From: Acinetobacter sp. S54
Lineage (GTDB): Bacteria > Pseudomonadota > Gammaproteobacteria > Pseudomonadales > Moraxellaceae
Assembly: GCF_016624945.1 (NCBI RefSeq)
Contig: NZ_JACVUI010000009.1
Coordinates: 1 to 64,000 of the forward strand
Reading direction: 5' to 3'
Length of the DNA: 64,000 nucleotides
The notes beneath the pieces are model-generated. The model searched no databases. It was not told the origin of the DNA and saw nothing but the letters and a program-made list of their open reading frames with translations. This document shows, one piece after another, positions 37,757 through 47,461 of this stretch. Within the stretch, counting starts at the first letter, position 1. Every line of letters starts with the position of its first letter. A program made the translations under genes and the position numbers.

Positions 37757-39301
37757 ATGGCATTATGGCGATCAACCTTTATTGTCAGTGCAATGACAAT
37801 GTTGTCCCGTATATTGGGGCTGGTTCGGGACATGGTCTTGCTCAATGTATTTGGTGCAGGTAAAGATTTCGATACCTTTGTGGTTGCCTTTCGTATTCCT
37901 AATTTTTTTCGGCGACTCTTTGCTGAAGGCGCGTTTTCACAGGCTTTTATTCCTGTCCTGACAGAATATAAAACAGGCCGAGCTCATGCTGAAGTTCAGA
38001 TTTTAATTAGCCGTGTATTCGGCTGTTTACTTCTGATCATGAGTTTATTGACTTTAGTGGCGATGATCATCGCTCCTGTCATCATTTATGCCTATGCCCC
38101 TGGTTTTCATAATGATCCTGAGAAATTTGATCAGGCTGTTGGTATGTTTCGTCTGACGATTCCTTATTTAATGTTTATGTCGTTGACGGCTTTTGCCAGT
38201 AGCATTTTAAATAGCTATGGTTCTTTTGCTTCACCCGCTTTTTCTCCAGTGTTACTAAATGTCGCGATGATTGCTGGAGCGTGGTGGCTGACTCCCTATA
38301 TGCAGCAACCGATTATGGCTTTAGGCTGGGCTGTGCTGGGCGCTGGGATTCTACAGCTTGCCATTCAGATCCCTGAACTATGGCGGAAAAAACTGCTCAT
38401 TCCACCAAGAATTGATTTTAAACATGAAGGGGTTGAGCGCATCATGAAATTGATGCTGCCTGCATTATTTGGGGTCTCAGTCACTCAGATCAATTTATTA
38501 CTCAATACCATCTGGGCTTCATTTATGCAGGATGGTTCCGTGTCATGGTTATATAGTGCTGAGCGAATGACCGAGCTTCCTTTGGGTCTCATTGGGGTGG
38601 CCATTGGCACAGTGATTTTACCATCACTTTCGACGCGACACGCTGAACAGGATCAAGCTAAATTCCGAGGCATGCTGGATTGGGCTGCACGTGTGATTGT
38701 TTTGGTTGGATTGCCTGCCAGTATTGCGCTATTTATGTTATCAACACCGATTATTCAGGCGCTGTTCCAGCGTGGTGAGTTTGATCTTCGTGATACCCAG
38801 ATGACGGCCTTGGCATTACAATGCATGAGCGGTGGCGTAATTGCTTTTATGCTTATCAAGGTCTTTGCTCCAGGATTTTATGCGCAGCAGGATACAAGAA
38901 CTCCAGTACGTGTGGGATTGATGGCGGTCGCAGCTAACGCTATTTTAAACGTGGTACTGATTGGCTTTTTTAAACTGATCAATTGGCATGCAGAGCATAT
39001 GGCATTGGCATTGGCTTCATCTGGCTCAGCGCTAGTGAATGCAGGTTTGCTCTATTTCTACTTGCATAAACGCAATATTTTTAAATTTGGTGGGCATTGG
39101 AAGAAACTCGCAATTCAATATGCAATTGCTAACATTGCCATGATTGCTGCGTTATGGTTTGGCTTACATTGGTATGATGGTCAATCTTCACAGTGGATGC
39201 GAATCATAGAAGTGGCGGCCTTATGTATTTTGGGTGTAGTCGCCTATGCTGTTACGCTGTTAGCGACAGGATTTAGACCGCGTCATTTACGTCATGATTA
39301 A
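37757..39301 (+). CDS. murJ: Lipid II flippase MurJ
   Basis: MurJ flips lipid II across the inner membrane for cell-wall synthesis. The 514-residue protein has about 14 membrane segments and the MOP-family start LWRSTFIVSAMTMLSRILGL followed by FDTFVVAFRIPNFFRRLFAE and GAFSQAFIPVLTEYKT. ATG 37757 is preferred over a GTG three codons upstream. Length agrees with known MurJ. It converges on the FKBP gene at 39428. Confidence 0.95.
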   Translation: MALWRSTFIVSAMTMLSRILGLVRDMVLLNVFGAGKDFDTFVVAFRIPNFFRRLFAEGAFSQAFIPVLTEYKTGRAHAEVQILISRVFGCLLLIMSLLTLVAMIIAPVIIYAYAPGFHNDPEKFDQAVGMFRLTIPYLMFMSLTAFASSILNSYGSFASPAFSPVLLNVAMIAGAWWLTPYMQQPIMALGWAVLGAGILQLAIQIPELWRKKLLIPPRIDFKHEGVERIMKLMLPALFGVSVTQINLLLNTIWASFMQDGSVSWLYSAERMTELPLGLIGVAIGTVILPSLSTRHAEQDQAKFRGMLDWAARVIVLVGLPASIALFMLSTPIIQALFQRGEFDLRDTQMTALALQCMSGGVIAFMLIKVFAPGFYAQQDTRTPVRVGLMAVAANAILNVVLIGFFKLINWHAEHMALALASSGSALVNAGLLYFYLHKRNIFKFGGHWKKLAIQYAIANIAMIAALWFGLHWYDGQSSQWMRIIEVAALCILGVVAYAVTLLATGFRPRHLRHD

Positions 39302-39359
39302 TAGATATTCCCTGCATTATCATTGGCATTTTCGCTGTAAATAGATCATCACGGTGTAA

Positions 39360-39396
39360 AAAAGCACAGCCTTTAAAAAAAAGGAGCTGTGCTTTT
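39360..39396. terminator. Terminator between murJ and the FKBP gene
   Basis: AAAAGCACAGC (39360-39370) pairs with GCTGTGCTTTT (39386-39396), with an inner CCTTT/AAAGG stem. A/T-runs flank both sides. Confidence 0.8.
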
Positions 39397-39427
39397 AAAT
39401 TAAAAATGAATCGATCTTTATCAATTT

Positions 39428-40120
39428 TTAATTAGGCGTCACTTGTAAGAGTTCAATATCAAAAATTAAAACACTATTAGGGCCAATCGCATCACCTGAA
39501 CCGACATCGCCATAAGCCAGATTAGCTGGAATAAAGAAGCGGGTTTTACCACCTTCCTTCATGGTTTGTACACCTTCTGTCCAGCCAGGAATCACTTGAC
39601 TAAGTTGGAACTCAACAGGGTGGTTACGTGCAATTGAGCTATCAAATACAGTGCCGTCTAATAAACGACCTTCATAATTCACTTTAACTTTTGAATTTGC
39701 CTTCGGCGATTTACCTGTACCTGCCTGTAAAACTTGATACTGTAGACCTGATTTGGTAGTAATTACGCCAGATTTTTTGCCATTCTCAGCTAAAAAAGCT
39801 TGTCCGTTTTTCTGATTTTCTTGAGCTAATTTTTGAAACTCGATCAGTTGTTTCGATTCAACCTGTTTCTTATATTGGCTCAAAGCTTTAGCCATATCCT
39901 CATCACTTAAAGAGGATGCCTTACCTGTAGAGCCTTCTTTCAATCCCTGAATAAAGGTATCTAAATTTAAATCTTTTAGCGTATCAGCATTGGTACGTCC
40001 CATCACATAACCGTAACTATAACCCAATTGATCTTTCTGCGGGCTTTGAGAAGTGACAGGCGCTGCAAAACTAAGGCCCGTCATGCCAAGTAATACGAGT
40101 GTTAAACTGATTTTTTTCAT
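39428..40120 (-). CDS. fkpA: FkpA-type periplasmic peptidyl-prolyl isomerase
   Basis: The 230-residue protein has a cleavable signal peptide (LTLVLLGMTGLSFA, cleaved about residue 19), an N-terminal helical FkpA dimerisation domain (QLGYSYGYVMGRTNADTL) and a C-terminal FKBP domain with GLQYQVLQAGTGKSPKANSK, VNYEGRLLDGTVFDSS, VIPGWTEGVQTMKEGGKTRF and LAYGDVGSGDAIGPNS. It folds proteins in the periplasm. It borders the capsule export genes, the usual position in Acinetobacter. A second FKBP gene lies 50 bases upstream. Confidence 0.9.
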   Translation of the reverse strand: MKKISLTLVLLGMTGLSFAAPVTSQSPQKDQLGYSYGYVMGRTNADTLKDLNLDTFIQGLKEGSTGKASSLSDEDMAKALSQYKKQVESKQLIEFQKLAQENQKNGQAFLAENGKKSGVITTKSGLQYQVLQAGTGKSPKANSKVKVNYEGRLLDGTVFDSSIARNHPVEFQLSQVIPGWTEGVQTMKEGGKTRFFIPANLAYGDVGSGDAIGPNSVLIFDIELLQVTPN

Positions 40121-40140
40121 TGTGCTTCCTAAAATAAAAG

Positions 40141-40160
40141 AGGAGAGTATTAACTCTCCT
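40141..40160 (-). terminator. Terminator between the two FKBP genes
   Basis: AGGAGAGT (40141-40148) pairs with ACTCTCCT (40153-40160), loop ATTA; on the minus strand CTTTTATTTT follows. It may partly separate the two FKBP genes. Confidence 0.65.
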
Positions 40161-40170
40161 TCCTCATGAA

Positions 40171-40878
40171 TTATTTAACTTCTAACAGTTCTACATCAAA
40201 AATTAAAGTGCTGTTTGGTGGGATCATACCAGGCACACCTTGTTCACCATAAGCCAATTGTGATGGAATATAGAATGTTGCCTTGCCGCCTTCTTTCAGC
40301 AGTTGTAGACCTTCTGTCCAGCCAGGAATCACTTTATTTAATGGGAACTCAACCGGTTCACCACGATCGTAAGAGCTATCAAACACTTTACCGTCAGTGA
40401 GTTGGCCTTTGTAATGAACTTTTACGACAGAAGTAGCAGTCGGTTGTTTACCTGTACCTTCTTTAATAATTTTATACTGTAAGCCTGAAGCAGTGGTTTT
40501 AACCCCTTCTTTATGGGCATTTTCAGTTAAAAAGTTAGCATTGGATGATTCAGTTTTCTTTGCATCTTCCAATTGCTTTTGTTGCATTTGTTGTTGGAAC
40601 TCTACATATGCAGCTTGAAGTTCTTGTTCAGTATAAGCTGCAGGCTTTTTGTCATGCCCATCGCGAATACCACTCACAAATGCGTTAACATCAAGTTCTG
40701 GGGGAGTTTGGTGGGCAACTTCATAACCCAGTGCATAGCTGATTTTTTTTACAGGCGAGGCATTCTTGTCTGCCTTTGAACCAACCTCTGCCACTGGATG
40801 TTGAGATGCATAGTAAACGGGAATAAGTGCAGCACCGCCTAAAATTACAGCGACAGCAATGGGTAAGGCTTTACTCAT
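40171..40878 (-). CDS. FkpA-like isomerase, probably membrane-anchored
   Basis: The 235-residue protein has the same two-part layout as the neighbouring FkpA (KISYALGYEVAHQTPPELDV, then GLQYKIIKEGTGKQPTATSV, VHYKGQLTDGKVFDSSYDRG, VIPGWTEGLQLLKEGGKATF, LAYGEQGVPGMIPPNS). Its N-terminus (LPIAVAVILGGAALIPVYYA) is hydrophobic but without a clear cleavage site, so it may stay anchored in the inner membrane facing the periplasm. It is a tandem paralogue and reads in the same direction, downstream of wzc. Confidence 0.82.
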   Translation of the reverse strand: MSKALPIAVAVILGGAALIPVYYASQHPVAEVGSKADKNASPVKKISYALGYEVAHQTPPELDVNAFVSGIRDGHDKKPAAYTEQELQAAYVEFQQQMQQKQLEDAKKTESSNANFLTENAHKEGVKTTASGLQYKIIKEGTGKQPTATSVVKVHYKGQLTDGKVFDSSYDRGEPVEFPLNKVIPGWTEGLQLLKEGGKATFYIPSQLAYGEQGVPGMIPPNSTLIFDVELLEVK

Positions 40879-41021
40879 GAGTGTTCCAGAAATGTTGTTT
40901 ATTTAACCAAATATCAATCGCCTGCAATCTTAGCATGGCTATCTTAAGCATAGACTGTTTAATAAAAAAAATAACAGGATTTTTATCTATTTTCACATCA
41001 ATCTTTAATTCGCTCGTAAAA

Positions 41022-41045
41022 AAGTCGAACCTAATGGTTCGACTT
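41022..41045 (-). terminator. Terminator of the wzc operon
   Basis: AAGTCGAACC (41022-41031) pairs with GGTTCGACTT (41036-41045), loop TAAT. On the minus strand T-run follows (complement of 41017-41021). It lies 30 bases beyond the wzc stop. Confidence 0.85.
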
Positions 41046-41074
41046 CATAATAAAGATTGCAACTGTGCGATTAA

Positions 41075-43276
41075 TTAATCATCTTTTGCAGCTTTATAGG
41101 CATAAGCATAGTTATACCCATAACTGCCGCTCGCAGAACGCTGAATATCATTGAGAATAAAGCCATTCACTTTTACGCCAGCTTGTTCGAAACGATTGAG
41201 GGCTAATTCAAGCTCTTTCATTTGAGTTTTGGCATGACGAGCAACAATCAAATTTACACCTGTATATTGCGAAATAATAATACCATCTGTAACCGCAAGA
41301 ACGGGTGGGGTATCCAAAATAATATGATCATATTGCTGAGAAAGCTCTTGCAATAAAGTCTGGAACTTTTGAGAACTTAATAACTCAGATGGATTCGATG
41401 GGCTTTTACCGCGACTCATAAAGTTTAAATTTGCCACTTCAGTTGAATGAATCACTTGTGCTGATGAAGCCTGATCCGTTAATAATTCAGTAAGACCTGG
41501 CTGAGTTCCCATATTGAAATATTTATGTAAATAGCCACGACGTAAATCAGCATCAATCAACAATACACGTTTATCGCCTTGCGCAAAAATAGTGGCCAAG
41601 TTGGTGGAAATAAAAGATTTACCAACTTCTGGCGCAGGGCCACTGATCATAATGATATTATTTTTGGCACCTGAAAGAGCGAAATGAATCGCAGTACGAA
41701 TACTACGTAAACTTTCAATAGCAATATCATCACTATGTTTTACAGCCAAGATAGGAATATTCTTTTTCTTCTTCAATACGGCCAAACGATTTTCCTGAAT
41801 AGGAGAACGGGGTACAGTGGCATATACTGGAAGTTCCAGTTCATTTTCAATTTGAGAAGAATCTTTAATTCCTGTACGCAACATATTACGGGCTAAAGCA
41901 ACTAATACTCCGATAAAACCACCCATAAAAATAGATAGGATAAGCACGATTAACTTCCGTGGTTTAATCGGTTTAACTGGTTCTATAGCGGTATCGACAA
42001 TACGAACATTACCAATTTCACCAGCCTTTGCAATATTTAAAGTTTGATAGGTGTTCAAAAGGCTTGTATAAAGTTGTTGCTTAACTTCAACATCTCGATA
42101 ATATTGCAAATACTGACGTTGAACATCTGGCAGCCGTTTCAATGTACCATTTAGTTCATTAATTTTCTTAGTCACAGCTCCAAGTTGCGCATTTATTTCC
42201 TGCATCATTGGGTGTTGTTCAGTATATTTGGCTGCAAGTTCTGCTTGCTTTTGCTGGAGCTCAAGTTTTTGAGTTTCAAGCTGAATACTCTGGGTGAGAT
42301 AAAGCTCAGATTCTTTAGTCACATCCACCGTATTATAACGTTGTCTAAAGACGTTAAATTGACGCTCAGCTTGGTCTAACTCCTGTTTTAATTCAGGAAG
42401 TTGTTTATCTAGAAACTTAAGTGTTTGCTCTTTTTCAGCGGTGCCACGTTCAATATTTTGCTGTTTATAGGTCTGTAAGATCACATTGAGAACTTGGGTG
42501 ATATGCAGTTTATCTGTACCTTGATAATTTAAACCAATGACCCCTGTCATTTTTCCCTTTTCAACTGCTGCATAATTATCAAGTAAACCATTTACTGCTG
42601 TGGTAATTGCCTGTTTGGTTAAAATATAAGGCTCGTTGATTTTATCTTTGGCATCAATTTTAATTTTCCAGAGGCCATCAACTGAAGAAATGGTATTGAG
42701 CTGATTGAGTTTACCTTTTGCAACTACTTCATCAGTTTCTAAATCTGTTAAAGAAAAAGAAGAATCTTTAAACTCTAAAAGCAACGATTTGTCCAAATAG
42801 CTTTGAGGAACATCAAATTGCTGAATATTAAAACCAATGAGTTGATCTTTAACAATGACACCCTGGCGAGAATACTGGGTTTCAAATTCGCTTGGAGTAA
42901 TTAAGCGTTTAAACAAAGAGTTATTTTTAGGTTGAATTTGAATATCAAGATTTAAGTCTTGTATCGTTGTTCCTAACACTAACCGAGATTTCAAAATTTC
43001 AATTTCTGCTTGGGCAACTTGTTGCCCACCAAGTCCAGAAGACCCCATAATATTTGAGAGTTCCTGACCTAATAGCGCAGCCGATGCTCCCTTTTGTGTT
43101 TCCACTTGAACCAGCGCGTCTACTGAATAAGTATTTGGCGTTACACGTAAATAAAGTAAAGCGCAAATTAAACTTAAAATAATGTAAAGCGCAATAATTT
43201 TCCATTGTGCAATTAAAGAGAAAAATAGCTCTTTTAAATCAATGGTATCTTCAGTTTTTGTTGGATTTTGACTCAT
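41075..43276 (-). CDS. wzc: Capsule export tyrosine kinase Wzc
   Basis: Wzc controls polymerisation and export of high-molecular-weight capsule through cycles of tyrosine phosphorylation. The 733-residue protein has two membrane segments flanking a large periplasmic coiled-coil part (first near residue 27, second near 446), then a cytoplasmic BY-kinase domain with Walker A GPAPEVGKSFISTNLA, Walker A' VLLIDADLRRGY and Walker B HIILDTPPVLAVTDG. It ends in a five-tyrosine cluster (GSYGYNYAYAYK), the autophosphorylation site. It is the last gene of the wza-wzb-wzc unit. Confidence 0.95.
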   Translation of the reverse strand: MSQNPTKTEDTIDLKELFFSLIAQWKIIALYIILSLICALLYLRVTPNTYSVDALVQVETQKGASAALLGQELSNIMGSSGLGGQQVAQAEIEILKSRLVLGTTIQDLNLDIQIQPKNNSLFKRLITPSEFETQYSRQGVIVKDQLIGFNIQQFDVPQSYLDKSLLLEFKDSSFSLTDLETDEVVAKGKLNQLNTISSVDGLWKIKIDAKDKINEPYILTKQAITTAVNGLLDNYAAVEKGKMTGVIGLNYQGTDKLHITQVLNVILQTYKQQNIERGTAEKEQTLKFLDKQLPELKQELDQAERQFNVFRQRYNTVDVTKESELYLTQSIQLETQKLELQQKQAELAAKYTEQHPMMQEINAQLGAVTKKINELNGTLKRLPDVQRQYLQYYRDVEVKQQLYTSLLNTYQTLNIAKAGEIGNVRIVDTAIEPVKPIKPRKLIVLILSIFMGGFIGVLVALARNMLRTGIKDSSQIENELELPVYATVPRSPIQENRLAVLKKKKNIPILAVKHSDDIAIESLRSIRTAIHFALSGAKNNIIMISGPAPEVGKSFISTNLATIFAQGDKRVLLIDADLRRGYLHKYFNMGTQPGLTELLTDQASSAQVIHSTEVANLNFMSRGKSPSNPSELLSSQKFQTLLQELSQQYDHIILDTPPVLAVTDGIIISQYTGVNLIVARHAKTQMKELELALNRFEQAGVKVNGFILNDIQRSASGSYGYNYAYAYKAAKDD

Positions 43277-43296
43277 GGGTATGCAACTACTTAAAA

Positions 43297-43725
43297 TTAA
43301 ATATGTGATTTCCAGTCAGACACGTAAGCCTGAATATTACGGCAGGTTTCATCAAAGAATGCCTGATCATGTTGATATGGATCAGGCACATTTTTATGTT
43401 GCCAATGTCCGAGTCGAAACACTTTCCCTTTTGCAAAAGGCCAAGTTTGTTCTAAATGCTTTTGTTGATTTAAGCTCATGACTAAAATCAAATCTGCTTT
43501 TTTTATTAAATCACTATTGAGTTTACGTGCTATATGTGGACGCATATCAATCTGTAACGAGTCCATACATAGTAGAGCTTTTTCATCAGCCTCTTCACCC
43601 ACCAGACCAGAAATACCTGCTGACTCAATATTTAAATGTGGATATTGATGTTTTAAAAAATATTCTGCCATTGGGCTACGACAAATATTTCCTACACAAA
43701 CCACTAAAATATTTTGTATCTGCAT
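43297..43725 (-). CDS. wzb: Low-molecular-weight tyrosine phosphatase Wzb
   Basis: Wzb removes phosphate from the Wzc tyrosine tail. The 142-residue protein has the P-loop VCVGNICRSPMAEY near the start (CX5R catalytic signature) and the general-acid DPYQHDQAFF later. It shares its first base with the last base of wza and precedes wzc by 20 bases. Confidence 0.95.
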   Translation of the reverse strand: MQIQNILVVCVGNICRSPMAEYFLKHQYPHLNIESAGISGLVGEEADEKALLCMDSLQIDMRPHIARKLNSDLIKKADLILVMSLNQQKHLEQTWPFAKGKVFRLGHWQHKNVPDPYQHDQAFFDETCRNIQAYVSDWKSHI

Positions 43726-44828
43726 TACTGCCCCAATCTATCGGTGGTATAAATCAGATTTGAGAATGGAATAATCTGGTTAACGATACGTTGCCAACGA
43801 GTCAAGCCAGTCGCATCAATATAGACAATATCATTCTTTTTCATTTGAAACTGATTGGCTAGACCAAAGTCACCCAAGCTCAGTAAGTTTAAATGATAAA
43901 GTTGTGTTTGATGGGTCTTGATGTTACTTCTAAGTACGTAAATACGACTTGCACTTGCGGATGTTGGATTGATACCTAAACTCTCACCTAAAACATCACT
44001 TAAGTTCATACCTTGATTACGCATTTCCAAGGCCTGGTTTTTGCCAGCTTCGCCCATCACGTAGATTTTCTGGTTTTCACGTGAATTTACATAAAGAGTA
44101 TCGTTGGGCTGTATGAGCAGTTTATGCAGTGAATAACCCTGTTTTTCCAGCGCAATACTATTTAAATCATAGGTCGTGCCATTACGAATCAATTGGATAG
44201 AGGTGTCATCTCCTTTATCGGTCACGCCACCCGCTAAACCAAGGGCGGTATATACACTGACAGGTTGATCACTTAGAAAAAACTGCCCGCCTTTAGTCAC
44301 ACTTCCCTGAACAGAATAACGTTTACCTTCATAAGATAATACTCGCACCACCACATCAGGATTTTTTAAGTACTGCCCTAAACGGTTACGCAATTCTCTA
44401 TTGATTTGAGCGAGCGTTTTTCCAGACGCTTTGTAGCGTCCTACTAAAGGAAACTGGATATAGCCTTCCTGATCGATTGGATAGCCATAGGCCTGTACAG
44501 ATTGATCATTTGAAATGGAAGTCGTCGGTGGTGCAATCTCAGGATAATTCCACAACTGAATGGATAACACATCGCCGGCACTGAGTGTATAAATAGAACT
44601 GTGTCGTTTAAAAAGAGACGTTAAACTGCCAGCAGGTAAAGCATTTGCTGTTGATTGTATTATTGGCAAATTATTAGCAGTGATCTTAATGACATCAACG
44701 GATGTGCCGAGATCGGTTTGAAAAGAGCCTTCTTCGGGCACGTCATAAGTTTGAAAACCGGAGGTTACAGCACAACCTGTACCATTTATACATAAGGCAA
44801 GAATTAAAATATTTTGGTAATGCTTCAC
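43725..44828 (-). CDS. wza: Outer-membrane capsule export channel Wza
   Basis: Wza forms the outer-membrane pore for capsule export. The 367-residue precursor has a signal with lipobox (NGTGC, Cys19), then polysaccharide-export domains: YTLSAGDVLSIQLWNYPEI, GYPIDQEGYIQFPLVGRYKA and two SLBB-type repeats (VQGSVTKGGQFFL, YVMGEAGKNQALEM). The C-terminal amphipathic helix (WQRIVNQIIPFSNLIY) would span the outer membrane. Divergent from gna. Confidence 0.93.
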   Translation of the reverse strand: MKHYQNILILALCINGTGCAVTSGFQTYDVPEEGSFQTDLGTSVDVIKITANNLPIIQSTANALPAGSLTSLFKRHSSIYTLSAGDVLSIQLWNYPEIAPPTTSISNDQSVQAYGYPIDQEGYIQFPLVGRYKASGKTLAQINRELRNRLGQYLKNPDVVVRVLSYEGKRYSVQGSVTKGGQFFLSDQPVSVYTALGLAGGVTDKGDDTSIQLIRNGTTYDLNSIALEKQGYSLHKLLIQPNDTLYVNSRENQKIYVMGEAGKNQALEMRNQGMNLSDVLGESLGINPTSASASRIYVLRSNIKTHQTQLYHLNLLSLGDFGLANQFQMKKNDIVYIDATGLTRWQRIVNQIIPFSNLIYTTDRLGQ

Positions 44829-45139
44829 ACGAGACCCTGTATTTGTTTAGTTTAGCGCTAACTCAGCTAACTTTAAGTCATTTTAATAAAATAGCGCAAT
44901 CTTACAGCAAAAGAAATCGAAAAGCATGTAAAAATCACCGTCTTTCACTTGCGTTTAGTAGCTTAAGCATTAAGGTATCGTAAAGATATGTAGGTGTTCA
45001 TTTACAGAACCAAAATGGAAAAAATAAAATAGATTTTTCTGGTATAGTACGCAACGGTTTATATTGGTATTGCTTTAAGCCTTTTGCTATATAAACTGAA
45101 AAAAACATTTTTATAGAAAATCAGCTGAAGGCGAATGTT
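44829..45139. other. wza-gna divergent promoter region
   Basis: No gene is seen in this 311-base gap between the two halves of the capsule locus. It must contain promoters for both directions. An extended -10 element for the plus strand is listed separately. No JUMPstart or ops element was recognised. Confidence 0.6.
45040..45048 (+). promoter_or_regulatory. Extended -10 promoter element of the capsule biosynthesis operon
   Basis: TGG-TATAGT is an extended -10 box (TGn followed by a -10 hexamer with one off-consensus base). No good -35 box lies 17 bases upstream. It is about 92 bases before the gna start and could drive the plus-strand sugar operon. Confidence 0.45.
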
Positions 45140-46417
45140 ATGTTTCAAATTGCTGACATTAAAATTGCAATCGTTGGCTTAGGGTATGTAGGATTGCCTT
45201 TAGCTGTTGAATTCGCTAAAAATGTGTCTGTAGTCGGTTTCGATATTTCTGAGAAAAGAATTGATGAGTTGAGGCAAGGGTTAGATCAGACCTTGGAGCT
45301 TTCAGCAAGTGAATTGTCTCAAGCTAAAAAGCTTCAGTTTAGTTCAAATACAAGTGCATTGACGGACTGTAACTTTTTTATTGTCACTGTTCCGACCCCA
45401 ATTGATGATTTTAAACAGCCCGATTTAACGCCTTTAATTAAGTCTTCTGAAACGATTGGCCTAACCTTAAAAAAAGGTGATATTGTGGTTTATGAATCCA
45501 CAGTTTATCCAGGAGCAACGGAAGAGGTTTGTATCCCTGTTTTAGAAAAAATCTCAGGTTTAAAATTTAATCAGGATTTTTTTGTGGGTTATAGTCCTGA
45601 GCGAATTAATCCGGGCGATAAGCAACGACGTGTGACCAATATATTGAAAATTACGTCGGGATCAACGCCTGAAGTTGCCGAATATATTGACCAGGTTTAT
45701 AAATTGATTATTGAAGCTGGGACTTATAAAGCACCAAGTATTAAAGTTGCTGAGGCTGCTAAAGTGATTGAAAACACTCAGCGCGATGTCAATATTGCTT
45801 TAATTAATGAGTTGGCTCTTATTTTTAATAAATTAGACATTGATACAGAAGAAGTACTTAATGCGGCTGGAACCAAATGGAACTTCTTACCATTTCGCCC
45901 AGGTTTAGTTGGTGGTCACTGTATCGGTGTAGATCCTTATTATTTAACCCATAAGGCCCAGTCTATTGGACTTCATCCTGAAATTATACTCGCAGCCCGT
46001 CGTTTAAATGATCGTATGGGTGAGTATGTGGCGACTCAGCTTATTAAAGAAATGGTCAAACAACGTATACAAGTTGTGGGTTCAAAAATTCTAATCATGG
46101 GCCTTAGTTTTAAAGAAAATTGCCCTGATATTCGCAATACAAAAATTGTAGATATGGTTAAAGCTTTAAAAGAATACGATCTGGATTTAGATATTTATGA
46201 CCCATGGGTCGATGATACAGAAGTCCAACATGAATATGGTCTAGCACCGATTAAAGAATTACAACAGGGTCTGTATGATGCCATCGTGATTGCAGTAGCG
46301 CATGATCAATTTAAAAAAATGACTGTTGATGAGTTCCATGCTTTAGGTAAAGAAAAGCATGTACTTTATGATTTGAAATATGTTTTGGGTAAAGCAGAGA
46401 CTAATATTAGACTTTGA
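45140..46417 (+). CDS. gna: UDP-N-acetylhexosamine dehydrogenase (Gna/TviB type)
   Basis: The 425-residue nucleotide-sugar dehydrogenase oxidises a UDP-N-acetylhexosamine to its uronic acid with NAD. It has the Rossmann site [18 protein letters not shown], the middle-domain [17 protein letters not shown] with catalytic Lys/Asn, and the catalytic Cys in [14 protein letters not shown]. This version of the active-site loop is typical of TviB/WbpA-class enzymes. It is the first gene of the plus-strand capsule operon, 44 bases before pseB. Whether its product is used in this capsule cannot be told. Confidence 0.88.
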   Translation: MFQIADIKIAIVGLGYVGLPLAVEFAKNVSVVGFDISEKRIDELRQGLDQTLELSASELSQAKKLQFSSNTSALTDCNFFIVTVPTPIDDFKQPDLTPLIKSSETIGLTLKKGDIVVYESTVYPGATEEVCIPVLEKISGLKFNQDFFVGYSPERINPGDKQRRVTNILKITSGSTPEVAEYIDQVYKLIIEAGTYKAPSIKVAEAAKVIENTQRDVNIALINELALIFNKLDIDTEEVLNAAGTKWNFLPFRPGLVGGHCIGVDPYYLTHKAQSIGLHPEIILAARRLNDRMGEYVATQLIKEMVKQRIQVVGSKILIMGLSFKENCPDIRNTKIVDMVKALKEYDLDLDIYDPWVDDTEVQHEYGLAPIKELQQGLYDAIVIAVAHDQFKKMTVDEFHALGKEKHVLYDLKYVLGKAETNIRL

Positions 46418-46461
46418 TTTTATTAAAATTACGAATTTAATTTGTTTAAAAAGAGGAAGAG

Positions 46462-47460
46462 ATGTTACAAGGCTCAACAATATTGGTAACAGGCGGAACG
46501 GGTTCTTTTGGTAATACTTTTGTTCCAATGACTTTGGAAAAATATAATCCTAAAAAAATAATTATTTTTTCTCGTGATGAAATGAAACAATGGGAAATGG
46601 CGAAAAAATTTAAAGATGATAAAAGAGTCCGCTTTTTCATTGGTGATGTAAGAGACAAAGAGCGTTTATATCGTGCTTTAGATGGCGTTGATTATGTTGT
46701 TCATGCTGCTGCAACAAAAATTGTGCCTACAGCAGAATATAATCCATTTGAATGTATTAAAACCAACATCAATGGTGCAATGAATCTTATTGATGCATGT
46801 ATTGATAAAAAGGTGAAAGGTGTGGTTGCATTATCAACAGATAAGGCAAGTAGTCCGATCAATTTATACGGCGCGACTAAACTAGCTTCTGATAAGTTAT
46901 TTGTGGCTGGTAATGCATATTCAGGCGAACATGGCACGAAATTTTCAGTTGTTCGTTATGGTAATGTAATGGGATCTCGTGGTTCAGTTATTCCGTTTTT
47001 TATGTCAATTAAAGACAAAGGTGTGTTGCCAATTACAGATGATCGTATGACACGTTTTATGATCTCATTGGAGCAAGGTGTAGAGCTGGTTTGGCATGCA
47101 TTTGAAGACATGGTGGGTGGCGAAATTTATGTGAAAAAAATTCCATCGATGAAGGTAACAGATCTCGCTACAGTAGTTGCTCCTGAGGCTAAACAAGAAG
47201 TCGTTGGTATTCGCCCAGGTGAAAAACTTCATGAGCAAATGATTAGTGTCGAAGATGCATACTATACATATGAGTATTCAGAGCATTACAAAATTTTACC
47301 AGTAATTAACGACTGGGCTGAAACAGCCGAACGTATTAAAGATGGTAAACGAGTTCCAGAAGGTTTTCACTATTCTAGCGACAACAATACTGAATGGATG
47401 AGTCCAGAAGACTTACAAACTTGGTTAACTCAAAACGCTGAGAAAGTAGGAAATATCTAA
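46462..47460 (+). CDS. pseB: UDP-GlcNAc 4,6-dehydratase (inverting)
   Basis: PseB starts pseudaminic acid synthesis by dehydrating UDP-GlcNAc to the 4-keto-6-deoxy-L-altro sugar. The 332-residue SDR protein has GGTGSFGNTF, DVRDKERLYRALDGVDYVVH, AATKIVPTAEYNPFECIKTN and LSTDKASSPINLYGATKLASDK with Ser/Thr-Asp/Lys and Tyr-Lys catalytic residues. These segments mark PseB and not the retaining dehydratases. PseC begins two bases after its stop. Confidence 0.94.
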   Translation: MLQGSTILVTGGTGSFGNTFVPMTLEKYNPKKIIIFSRDEMKQWEMAKKFKDDKRVRFFIGDVRDKERLYRALDGVDYVVHAAATKIVPTAEYNPFECIKTNINGAMNLIDACIDKKVKGVVALSTDKASSPINLYGATKLASDKLFVAGNAYSGEHGTKFSVVRYGNVMGSRGSVIPFFMSIKDKGVLPITDDRMTRFMISLEQGVELVWHAFEDMVGGEIYVKKIPSMKVTDLATVVAPEAKQEVVGIRPGEKLHEQMISVEDAYYTYEYSEHYKILPVINDWAETAERIKDGKRVPEGFHYSSDNNTEWMSPEDLQTWLTQNAEKVGNI

Positions 47461-47461
47461 A

